From contig JAUQOX010000084.1 of assembly GCA_030550695.1 (NCBI GenBank), forward strand, positions 1 through 11,080: DNA of 11,080 bases, read 5' to 3'. The position numbers were made by a program, and so were the translations under genes. The DNA comes from Gemmatimonadota bacterium. Lineage in GTDB: Bacteria > Gemmatimonadota > Gemmatimonadetes > Longimicrobiales > Gaopeijiaceae. Under the pieces are notes generated by a model, which was given only the letters and a program-made list of their open reading frames with translations, had not been told where the DNA came from and did no database searches. The stretch's first letter is position 1. Every line of letters begins with the position of its first letter. Positions 1 to 5,768 of this stretch are shown one piece after another.

Positions 1-46
1 GGGAAGGGGAAGATGGGTCTCCAGAACGGGGCTTCCGAGGCCGGAC

Positions 47-1498
47 TCAGACGCGCACATCGGGCTCTCCGAGGTGGGGGGGAATCTGGGGGGCCAGCCG
101 GGCCAGGAGGGGCTCCACCCGCTCCTCCAGGAAGCGGTCCACCTGCTGGGGCGCCCGCCCCACGAACCGCAGGGGGTCCAGGAGGGCCTCCAGCTCCCCC
201 TGGGTCAGACCGAAGGCCGGGTCGGCGGCCACCCGGTCCAGGAGGTCGGGGGCGGCGCCCTCCTCCTTCATCCGGCGGGCCGCCGCCAGGGCATGGACCC
301 GGAGCCGCTCGTGGAGGTCCTGGCGGTCGCCTCCCCGCTGCACGGCGTGCATCAAGATGGCCTCGGAGGCCATGAAGGGGAGGTGCTCCTCCAGGTTCCT
401 GCGGATCACCCCGGGGTTGACCACGAGCCCCCGGGCCACGTTCTCCACCAGGACCAGCATCCCGTCCGTGGTCAGGTACGCGTCGGGGAGGGAGAGCCGC
501 CGGTTGGCCGAGTCGTCCAGGGTCCGCTCCAACCATTGGGTGGCGGCGGTGAAGGCGGGGTCCTGGGCCAGGACCAGGACGTGGCGGGCCAGGGCGCAGA
601 TCCGCTCGGCCCGCATGGGGTTCCGCTTGTAAGGCATGGCCGACGAGCCGATCTGTTCCTCCTCGAAGGGCTCTTCCACCTCCCGGAGGTGGGCCAAAAG
701 CCGGAGGTCGTGGCCCAGCTTGGAGGCCGAGGCCGCCACCCCCGCCAGGGTGGCCAGGAGGGCCTGATCCACCTTGCGGGGGTAGGTCTGGCCGGTGACC
801 TCGAAGACCTGCGAAAACCCCATCTTTGCCGCCACCAGGCGGTCCAGGCGCTCCACCTTCTCGTGGTCGCCGCCGAAAAGCTCCAAGAACGAGGCCTGGG
901 TGCCGGTGGTGCCCTTGGCCCCCCGAAAGCGCAACGTCGCCAGCCGGAACTCCATCTCCTCCAGGTCCAGGACGAAGTCCTGGATCCAAAGGGCCGCCCT
1001 CTTCCCCACCGTGGTGGGCTGGGCGGGCTGGAAGTGGGTGAAGGCGGTGGTGGGGAGATCCCGGTAACGGCGGGCAAAGGAGGCCAGGGCCTCCACGCAC
1101 CGCACCGTGCGGGCCAGGACCAGCCTCAGGGCCTCCCGATGGAGGAGGAGGTCGGTGTTGTCGGCGACGTAGGCGCTGGTGGCCCCCAGGTGGAGGACGG
1201 GGCGGGCCGCCGGGGCCAGCTCGCCGAACAGGTGGATGTGGGCCATGACGTCGTGGCGGAACCGCCGTTCGTATTCGGCGGCCTTGGCCAGGTCCAGGTC
1301 GTCCAAGGCCCGGCGCATCTGCTCCAGAGCTTCCGGCGGGACGGGCAACCCCAGCTCGGACTGGGCCTCGGCCAGGGCCAGCCAGAGCCTTCTCCAGGTG
1401 CCGAAACGGTGGCGGGGTGAAAACAGCCGCTGCATGGGGGCAGACGCGTACCGCCCCGCCAAGGGGTGGTCGTAGCGGTCCAACTCGGGCTGCACCAC
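47..1498 (-). CDS. purB: Adenylosuccinate lyase (PurB), long eukaryote-like type
   Basis: Cytoplasmic enzyme of purine synthesis that removes fumarate from SAICAR and from adenylosuccinate. It is 483 residues from the GTG at 1498, chosen because AGGAGG lies 8 nt upstream and because the segment DRYDHPLAGRYAS matches the usual N-terminus of the longer ADSL type; a second GTG follows directly and a TTG precedes. Visible landmarks are RHDVMAH (about 81-87), HLGATSAYVADNTD (103-116), THFQPAQ with the expected catalytic His at about 155, and the superfamily signature GSSAMPYKRNP (284-294), whose Ser pair sits on the mobile catalytic loop. Length and motifs resemble the animal/yeast-type enzyme more than the ~430-residue Bacillus type. 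It is the last gene of the leftward group, 44 bp after htrA, and ends at TGA near the window edge. Nothing looks broken. The identification is secure. Confidence 0.96.
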   Translation of the reverse strand: MVQPELDRYDHPLAGRYASAPMQRLFSPRHRFGTWRRLWLALAEAQSELGLPVPPEALEQMRRALDDLDLAKAAEYERRFRHDVMAHIHLFGELAPAARPVLHLGATSAYVADNTDLLLHREALRLVLARTVRCVEALASFARRYRDLPTTAFTHFQPAQPTTVGKRAALWIQDFVLDLEEMEFRLATLRFRGAKGTTGTQASFLELFGGDHEKVERLDRLVAAKMGFSQVFEVTGQTYPRKVDQALLATLAGVAASASKLGHDLRLLAHLREVEEPFEEEQIGSSAMPYKRNPMRAERICALARHVLVLAQDPAFTAATQWLERTLDDSANRRLSLPDAYLTTDGMLVLVENVARGLVVNPGVIRRNLEEHLPFMASEAILMHAVQRGGDRQDLHERLRVHALAAARRMKEEGAAPDLLDRVAADPAFGLTQGELEALLDPLRFVGRAPQQVDRFLEERVEPLLARLAPQIPPHLGEPDVRV

Positions 1499-1542
1499 CA
1501 AATGTGCCTCCTGTTGTCCGGTCCCGTAGCCTGGCCGGCCCC

Positions 1543-3117
1543 TCAACGACGGGTGAAGAACTCCCGGAAGTACTGCACCCCGTTCCGCTCGAAGTAGAGC
1601 CTTACCCGCATCCCGCCGCCGATCTCCCGGATGGCCCGGGCGGCGTCTTCGGCGTTCCGGATCCGGGTGTTGTTGATCTGCAGAAGCACGTCCCCCACCC
1701 GAAGCCCCAGGGACGCCGAAAGTTCGGTAGAGATCCCCGTGATGAGGACCCCCGACTCCGCCCGGATGCCCCTCTCGGCCCGGCTCTGCGGGGTCAGGGT
1801 GATGACCTCCAGGTCTTTCAATACCTCCACCCGCTGGGCCCGGGCCGTGGGGAGGGTTTCCGTGACCAGGCGGACCGGGCGGCCCCTCCCCTCCACCTCC
1901 AGCTCCACGGCCTCGCCGGCCCGAAGATCCAGAAGCACCGCTTCGAAGTCCAGGGGGGTAGCCAGGGCCCGTCCGTTGGCCCGAAGCAGGCGGGCCCCCG
2001 GCGAAAGGCCGGACGCCGCCGCCGGGGAGCCCGGCACCACCGACGCCACCCGCACCCCCCGCATCCTCCCCCATTCGTCGGCCTCCACGGCCTCCACCTC
2101 CAAACCCGTCCAGGCCCGGCGGACCTCGCCGTGGCGGATAAGGTCGTCGGCCACCCGGAGGGCCCGATCGATGGGGATGGCGAACCCCAACCCCTCGCTC
2201 CCTCCGCTCCGGGAGAAGATGGAGGCGTTGATGCCGATGACCTCGCCCAAGGCGTTCACCAGGGGTCCCCCGGAGTTGCCGGGGTTGATGGAGGCGTCCG
2301 TCTGGATCATCCCCAGGTAGAACCCCTGGTCCTCCCCGGAGGGGATGATGTGCCGGCCCACGGCGCTGATGACTCCGGCGGTCACGGTGGGTTCGGTGTT
2401 GGAGAGGAGGTAGGCGAAGGGGTTTCCGATGGCCACGCTCCATTCGCCGATGAGAAGGTTCCGGGAAGTCCCCATGGGGGCCACGGGAAGGTTGGTCCCC
2501 TCCACCTTGAGGACGGCCAGGTCCGTGAGCCCGTCGGAGCCCACCAGCCGGGCGGGGAAGTCCCGGCCGTCGGGAAGGGTCACCCGAATCCGGTCCGCCC
2601 CCCGGACCACGTGATCGTTGGTGAGGATGTAACCCCGGGGATCGAAGATCACCCCCGAGCCGTAGCCGGCCGCCCGCCGGTAGGCCCCCGGCGGAAGGAA
2701 GAACTCGTCCCAGAGGGACATGGGGCGGATCCGCTCCTGTCGAAGGACGGCCACCCCCACCACCGCCGGCGCCACCCGGGTGGCGGCCCGGACCAGGGCC
2801 GTGGTGCGCCCGGCGTCCACGCCCTGGGCTTCCCCCCCTCCCTCCCTGAGTCCGCCTCCCACCGGTGCCTCCCGGCCGGAGTCTTCGGGGGTCTGCCCCG
2901 TCCCGACCCAGCCCGCCTCGGTCCCGCCGGGCACTTCACCCCCCTCACCGGGGCGGCTCCCCTGGATCCTGCCCCCCGGGGCCGCCATGGCCGCGAGCCG
3001 GGCGTCTGCCCCTTCGCTCCCTCCCCTGGCCTCTCCGCACCCCCCCGCCAGAAGGCCCCCTCCCAGCAGCAGCAGGCCGGTCGGCACGCCCAAGAGCTTT
3101 TTGAGGTTCGTCCTCAC
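1543..3117 (-). CDS. htrA: HtrA/DegP-family trypsin-like serine protease with two PDZ domains
   Basis: Envelope protease/chaperone of the DegP/DegQ family (524 residues). The start is GTG at 3117, with AAAGGAGG 8 nt upstream. Residues 1-27 form a short basic segment, a Leu/Gly-rich hydrophobic core and LLAGGC, a non-ideal lipobox, so Cys27 may be lipidated; otherwise it is an ordinary export signal. Residues 28-100 are a Gly/Glu/Ala-rich low-complexity linker. The protease domain (about 103-325) has a complete triad: His169 in TNDHVV, Asp199 in TDLAVLKV and Ser282 in GNSGGPL. PDZ domains follow at about 338-420 and 430-515; the second includes LGLRVGDVLLQINN. The long linker would let a membrane-anchored protease reach into the periplasm. 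It lies 133 bp downstream of the transaldolase gene and 44 bp upstream of purB. No sigma-E type promoter is evident in the upstream gap. Confidence 0.95.
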   Translation of the reverse strand: MRTNLKKLLGVPTGLLLLGGGLLAGGCGEARGGSEGADARLAAMAAPGGRIQGSRPGEGGEVPGGTEAGWVGTGQTPEDSGREAPVGGGLREGGGEAQGVDAGRTTALVRAATRVAPAVVGVAVLRQERIRPMSLWDEFFLPPGAYRRAAGYGSGVIFDPRGYILTNDHVVRGADRIRVTLPDGRDFPARLVGSDGLTDLAVLKVEGTNLPVAPMGTSRNLLIGEWSVAIGNPFAYLLSNTEPTVTAGVISAVGRHIIPSGEDQGFYLGMIQTDASINPGNSGGPLVNALGEVIGINASIFSRSGGSEGLGFAIPIDRALRVADDLIRHGEVRRAWTGLEVEAVEADEWGRMRGVRVASVVPGSPAAASGLSPGARLLRANGRALATPLDFEAVLLDLRAGEAVELEVEGRGRPVRLVTETLPTARAQRVEVLKDLEVITLTPQSRAERGIRAESGVLITGISTELSASLGLRVGDVLLQINNTRIRNAEDAARAIREIGGGMRVRLYFERNGVQYFREFFTRR

Positions 3118-3180
3118 CGACGCTTCCTCCTTTCCACGGTGAGCCCCCCTGTGGGATCCCCCCTCCCCAGCCTCGTGTTC

Positions 3181-3224
3181 CCCTGGAAGCTCACGCCCCT
3201 CCTTGCCGGTCCCATCTTCCAGGG
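3181..3224. repeat. Inverted repeat between transaldolase and htrA
   Basis: Two perfect 9-base arms, CCCTGGAAG (3181-3189) and CTTCCAGGG (3216-3224), are separated by 26 bases. They occupy the middle of the 133-bp gap after the transaldolase stop and before htrA. On the minus-strand RNA this would be a long-loop hairpin with no T-run behind it, so it is not a standard intrinsic terminator. A protein-binding dyad, an RNA-stabilising hairpin, or chance are all possible. Confidence 0.4.
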
Positions 3225-3250
3225 CGGGTGGCCGATCGTGTCCTCCCCCG

Positions 3251-3910
3251 CTAGAGGAGGGGTTTGCCGAGGGCTTTCCAGTCGCGGAGGAAGGCCTCGA
3301 CCCCGTGGTCGGTCAGGGGGTGGCGGAGCATCTGCCAGAGCACGGACGGAGGGAGGGTCACGCAGTCGGCTCCCAAAAGGGCCGCTTCCACCACGTGTTG
3401 GGGGTGGCGCACGGACGCCACCAGAATCTCCGTCTCGAAGGCGTACTGGTCGTAGATTTCCCGAATCTGGGCAATAAGGCGCATGCCGTCCGACGATACG
3501 TCGTCCAGCCGACCCACGAAAGGAGAGACGAAGGTGGCGTCGGCCTTGGCGGCGAGGAGGGCCTGGAGGGGAGAGAAGCACAGGGTGACGTTGACGCCGA
3601 CCCCCCGGCTTCGGAGGGTGCGGCAAGCCCTGAGGCCCTCCTCGGTCAGGGGGACCTTCACCACGATGTTGGGGTGGATTTGGGCCAGTTGTTCTCCCTC
3701 GGCCACCATTCCCGCCGCATCCGTGGCCACCACCTCGGCACTCACCGGGCCCGCCACCGCTTCGGCAATTTCCCGGAACAGTTCCCGGGGATTCCGATCC
3801 CCCGCGGCCTTGGCCAGGAGGGAGGGGTTCGTGGTGACGCCGTCGATGAGACCGGCTTCGGCGGCTCGGCGGATTTCCTCGAGATCTGCGGTGTCCAGGA
3901 AGATCTTCAT
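3251..3910 (-). CDS. tal: Transaldolase, small TalC/FSA-type subfamily
   Basis: Cytoplasmic (beta/alpha)8-barrel enzyme of the non-oxidative pentose phosphate pathway (219 residues, normal for the short subfamily). It begins MKIFLDTAD and carries GVTTNPSLLAK (24-34), the Schiff-base Lys85 in NIVVKVPLT, and SPFVGRLDD (129-137). Transaldolase is separated from fructose-6-phosphate aldolase (FSA) of the same fold by active-site residues: FSA has Gln59 and Tyr131, whereas here position 59 is Glu (SAEVVATD) and 131 is Phe. This points to true dihydroxyacetone transfer rather than free aldol cleavage; that step is inference from published enzyme work. The start is ATG at 3910, with only a weak GGGG about 6 nt upstream. 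The gene sits 96 bp after truA, behind a GC-rich hairpin, so it may be separately transcribed or depend on read-through. Confidence 0.94.
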   Translation of the reverse strand: MKIFLDTADLEEIRRAAEAGLIDGVTTNPSLLAKAAGDRNPRELFREIAEAVAGPVSAEVVATDAAGMVAEGEQLAQIHPNIVVKVPLTEEGLRACRTLRSRGVGVNVTLCFSPLQALLAAKADATFVSPFVGRLDDVSSDGMRLIAQIREIYDQYAFETEILVASVRHPQHVVEAALLGADCVTLPPSVLWQMLRHPLTDHGVEAFLRDWKALGKPLL

Positions 3911-3928
3911 GGGATCCCCAACGGTGGA

Positions 3929-3971
3929 GGTGGGAAAACCCTTGGGGCGCCCGGCTCCACGGGTGCGCCCC
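3929..3971 (-). terminator. Candidate hairpin terminator after truA
   Basis: On the minus strand GGGGCGC (3971-3965) pairs with GCGCCCC (3950-3944), and CCG/CGG extends the stem inside across a 2-nt bulge. After the stem comes AAGGG and then TTTT (about 3936-3933). The stem is strong but the T-run is short and offset by five bases, so termination may be partial. It would separate lexA-truA from the downstream genes, or act as an RNA-stability hairpin. Confidence 0.35.
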
Positions 3972-4006
3972 CTACGACCCCTCGGGGAGCCCAGGGATCG
4001 GAGGCG

Positions 4007-4786
4007 TTAATCTAGTGTTTCGTGGGCTTCGGGGTAATGCACCCGGGTCAAGAACAGGCCCTGGGGAGGGGCAGGGGGGGAGGTGCGCAAGGAGGTGGCG
4101 GGGTTGTCCAACAGTTCTGTCACCTCCTCCAAGGGCCGCCGGCCCAGGGCCACCTCCACCAGGGTCCCCACCAGGTAGCGGACCATATGGTGGAGGAAGC
4201 GGTCGGCTGTGATGAGGAAGGCCACCCCCTCTTCCCAGGGGACCCAGCGGGCCTCCTCCACCCTGCAGCGGTCCCCCCGCTCCTCCTGGCCGGCCTTGGC
4301 GAAGGCCCGGAAGCTGTGCTCGCCCCGGAGGAGCCGCGCCCCTGCCTGGAGGGCCTCCACGTTCAAGGGGCGTCCCAGGGGCCAGCACCACCGGCGATGG
4401 AAGGGAGACCTGGACCGGTGGGTCAGACCCACCTGATAGCGGTAGCTCCTGGCCCGGGCGTCGTAGCGGGGGTGGAAGCCGGGGGGAACTTCCCGGACCT
4501 CCTCCACCCACAGGTCCGGGGGGAGGAGGGCCTCGAGGGCGCGGTGAAGCTCCCGGGGCCCCCACCGGGGGGGAAGGTCCACCGCCGCCACCTGGCCGGT
4601 GGCGTGGACTCCCCGGTCGGTGCGCCCGGCGGCCAGGACCGGCCTCCGCTCCCCGGTCAGACGGGCCAGCACGCCCTCCAGCTCGCCCTGCACGGTGCGG
4701 CCGCTGGGCTGGAGCTGCCACCCCAGGAAGGCCGTACCGTCGTAGTGGAGGGTCAGGCGAAACCGCCGGAAAGGGGGGGAGACCAC
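4007..4786 (-). CDS. truA: tRNA pseudouridine(38-40) synthase TruA
   Basis: Converts uridines 38-40 of the tRNA anticodon arm to pseudouridine (259 residues, normal length). FRLTLHYDGTAFLGWQ (about 9-24) is the family N-terminus. GRTDRGVHATGQ (54-65) holds the catalytic Asp57. The later FHPRYDARARSYRYQ and FLHHMVRYLVGTLVEVALGR segments are also typical. The GTG start at 4786 is the only reasonable one: six codons upstream is the lexA TAG stop, and the family N-terminus follows at once. GGAGG ends only one base before this GTG, an abnormally short spacing, so initiation probably relies on ribosomes finishing lexA 18 bp upstream. lexA and truA lie in the same reading frame. Co-transcription with the SOS repressor is unusual. 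The identification is secure; the exact start is slightly less so. Confidence 0.95.
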   Translation of the reverse strand: MVSPPFRRFRLTLHYDGTAFLGWQLQPSGRTVQGELEGVLARLTGERRPVLAAGRTDRGVHATGQVAAVDLPPRWGPRELHRALEALLPPDLWVEEVREVPPGFHPRYDARARSYRYQVGLTHRSRSPFHRRWCWPLGRPLNVEALQAGARLLRGEHSFRAFAKAGQEERGDRCRVEEARWVPWEEGVAFLITADRFLHHMVRYLVGTLVEVALGRRPLEEVTELLDNPATSLRTSPPAPPQGLFLTRVHYPEAHETLD

Positions 4787-4804
4787 GCCTCCAAGCCGAG
4801 CCGG

Positions 4805-5416
4805 CTAGAACTTGCGGATGAGGCCCACCACCACACCTTGGACGACCACGTCCTCCGCGGGCAGGACCAGGGGCTCCATGGCAGGGTTGGCCGGCTGGAG
4901 GCGCACGCGATGACCGGCTTCCCGGTAGAGCTTCTTCACCGTGACCGCCTCGCCCCCCACCAGGGCCACCACCACGTCGCCGTCGGCGGCGGTGGGCTGG
5001 GAGGCCACCACAATATAGTCCCCGTCCTGGATGTGCTCGTCGATCATGGAGTCGCCCTGGACCCGGAGGACAAAGCACCGCTGCCCTTTGCGAACCATGT
5101 CTTCGGGGACGGCCAGGGATTCCCCGTCCGGCACCGCCTCGATGGGAGCCCCGGCGGCCACCGTCCCCAGGAGGGGGAGTTCCAGGGCCCGGGGGTAAGG
5201 GGAACCCTCGTCCACCAGCTCGATGGAGCGGCTCTCGTTGTAACTTCGGCGGATGTAGCCTTTCCTCTGCAGATTGCTCACGTGCTCGTGGACCGTGGCC
5301 AGCGAGGCGAATCCGAAAGCCCGGGCGATCTCCTCGAAACTGGGAGCGTACCCGTGCTCCTGGAGGAAACCCTGGATGAAGTCCAGAATCTGTTTCTGCC
5401 GCTTCGTGAGGGGCAT
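4805..5416 (-). CDS. lexA: LexA SOS repressor (S24 self-cleaving)
   Basis: Transcriptional repressor of the DNA-damage response that cleaves itself when stimulated by RecA filaments (203 residues, normal length). Residues 1-67 form the winged-helix DNA-binding domain, beginning MPLTKRQKQILDFI and including the recognition-helix region around SLATVHEHVSNLQRKGYI. The cleavage site is Ala88-Gly89 in GTVAAGAPIEA. The catalytic dyad is Ser123 in QGDSMID and Lys161 in VTVKKL. The start is ATG at 5416, with GGAGG six bases upstream. It is first in the leftward gene group and faces a divergent HEAT-repeat gene across 352 bp. A likely promoter and a pair of 12-bp direct repeats lie just upstream. I found no Escherichia-type, Bacillus-type or Geobacter-type LexA box, so its operator is probably lineage-specific. 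Every key residue is present. Confidence 0.97.
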   Translation of the reverse strand: MPLTKRQKQILDFIQGFLQEHGYAPSFEEIARAFGFASLATVHEHVSNLQRKGYIRRSYNESRSIELVDEGSPYPRALELPLLGTVAAGAPIEAVPDGESLAVPEDMVRKGQRCFVLRVQGDSMIDEHIQDGDYIVVASQPTAADGDVVVALVGGEAVTVKKLYREAGHRVRLQPANPAMEPLVLPAEDVVVQGVVVGLIRKF

Positions 5417-5435
5417 GATCCGCCTCCGGTGTCAG

Positions 5436-5484
5436 GGGGCCCCGAAGAAGAGCCGAATCCACAATACCCGAAGGGGCCCCGAAG
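5436..5484 (-). repeat. 12-bp direct repeats flanking the lexA -10 element
   Basis: GGGGCCCCGAAG occurs at 5436-5447 and again at 5473-5484, with starts 37 bp apart. The distal copy covers the promoter spacer and touches the -35 hexamer; the proximal copy lies in the predicted lexA 5' leader. Each copy contains the palindrome GGGGCCCC, so each could bind a dimer. The placement fits an autoregulatory operator, but G+C richness makes chance GGGGCCCC matches easier than usual. Confidence 0.4.
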
Positions 5485-5489
5485 CGCAA
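5461..5489 (-). promoter_or_regulatory. Candidate sigma-70 promoter of lexA
   Basis: On the minus strand the -35 is TTGCGC (5489-5484) and the -10 is TATTGT (5466-5461), separated by exactly 17 bases. Agreement with consensus is 3/6 and 4/6, which is good for DNA this GC-rich. A transcript would start near 5454 and give a leader of about 38 nt containing the lexA Shine-Dalgarno site. Confidence 0.5.
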
Positions 5490-5550
5490 GGAGCGGGGGG
5501 CTGTGGGGGGCCGGGCCTCCTCCTTCCCGGCAGGCGCACGAAAAGCCGAC

Positions 5551-5580
5551 TTCCTCCGAACCCCTAAGGGAACGGAGGGA
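5551..5580. promoter_or_regulatory. Imperfect dyad, operator-like site abutting TTGACA
   Basis: The arms CCTCCG (5553-5558) and CGGAGG (5573-5578) are perfect inverted repeats. An inner CCC/GGG pair and a central TA are also symmetric; only two A-A pairs and one C-A pair break the dyad. The same site holds a direct repeat GAAC-N8-GAAC (5558-5573), close to but one base longer than the alphaproteobacterial LexA box GAAC-N7-GAAC. It ends exactly where the TTGACA at 5581 begins. Confidence 0.4.
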
Positions 5581-5609
5581 TTGACAGCGGGGGGACTCCC
5601 CCTCCCATT
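5581..5609 (+). promoter_or_regulatory. Possible promoter for the HEAT/HD-GYP pair
   Basis: A perfect -35 hexamer TTGACA lies at 5581-5586. The sequence 17-19 bases downstream (CCCATT or CATTTC around 5604-5611) is a poor -10, so the promoter might need an activator at the adjoining dyad, or the hexamer may be fortuitous. A transcript from here would carry a leader of about 150 nt before the GTG at 5769. Confidence 0.3.
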
Positions 5610-5681
5610 TCTCTCCATGGTGAAGGCCGGCCGCATCGGGCCCGCAGGGGGTTCAGGGAAGGGCAGGGGATCCGCGCCCGA

Positions 5682-5737
5682 CGCCGGAGCAGGCTCCGGC
5701 GCCCCGGTCCGGGCCCAGGCTCCCGGCAAGCCTTTTT
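5682..5737 (+). terminator. Tandem leader hairpins with T-run, possible attenuator
   Basis: Hairpin 1 is CGCCGGAG (5682-5689) paired with CTCCGGCG (5694-5701) around a CAGG loop. Hairpin 2 is AGGCT (5717-5721) paired with AGCCT (5729-5733), followed by TTTT, so it is terminator-like but has only five base pairs. CAGGCTCCGGC (5690-5700) recurs as CAGGCTCCCGGC (5716-5727), so the first arm could pair with either copy and disrupt hairpin 2. This lies 32 bases before the HEAT-repeat gene start. It may be a real attenuator or a weak terminator; no known riboswitch is recognised. Confidence 0.35.
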
Positions 5738-5768
5738 CCTTTGCCCCGACCCACCTCGCGGCGCTCCT

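Larger units (their letters stand above)
5417..5768. other. Divergent intergenic region between lexA and the HEAT-repeat gene
   Basis: This 352-bp stretch has no convincing protein gene. From left to right it holds the lexA ribosome-binding site (5423-5427), two GGGGCCCCGAAG repeats around the lexA promoter, an imperfect dyad at 5551-5580, a TTGACA at 5581, a strong hairpin at 5682-5701, and a weak hairpin with a T-run at 5717-5737. A possible 51-codon reading frame (ATG 5617, stop 5770-5772) overlaps the next gene's GTG by one base in a GTGA arrangement. It lacks a ribosome-binding site and has weaker G/C third-position bias than the neighbouring genes, so it is not annotated as a gene. Confidence 0.7.

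Noticed and set aside
1..46. Terminator or next gene downstream of purB
   Set aside because: Only weak complementarity, no T-run and no start codon with a ribosome-binding site in these 46 bases; the edge is too close to decide.
74..1420. Plus-strand open frame of 448 codons opposite purB
   Set aside because: Gly/His/Gln/Leu-rich translation with no family likeness; a mirror of purB codon bias.
1499..2443. Upstream extension of the purB frame across the htrA gene
   Set aside because: The family N-terminus and a well-placed AGGAGG fix the start at 1498. The upstream translation is low-complexity and lies out of frame within htrA on the same strand.
1417..3477. Plus-strand open frame of 686 codons opposite htrA
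   Set aside because: Pro/Gly/His-rich translation with no domain, antisense to a protease with an intact catalytic triad.
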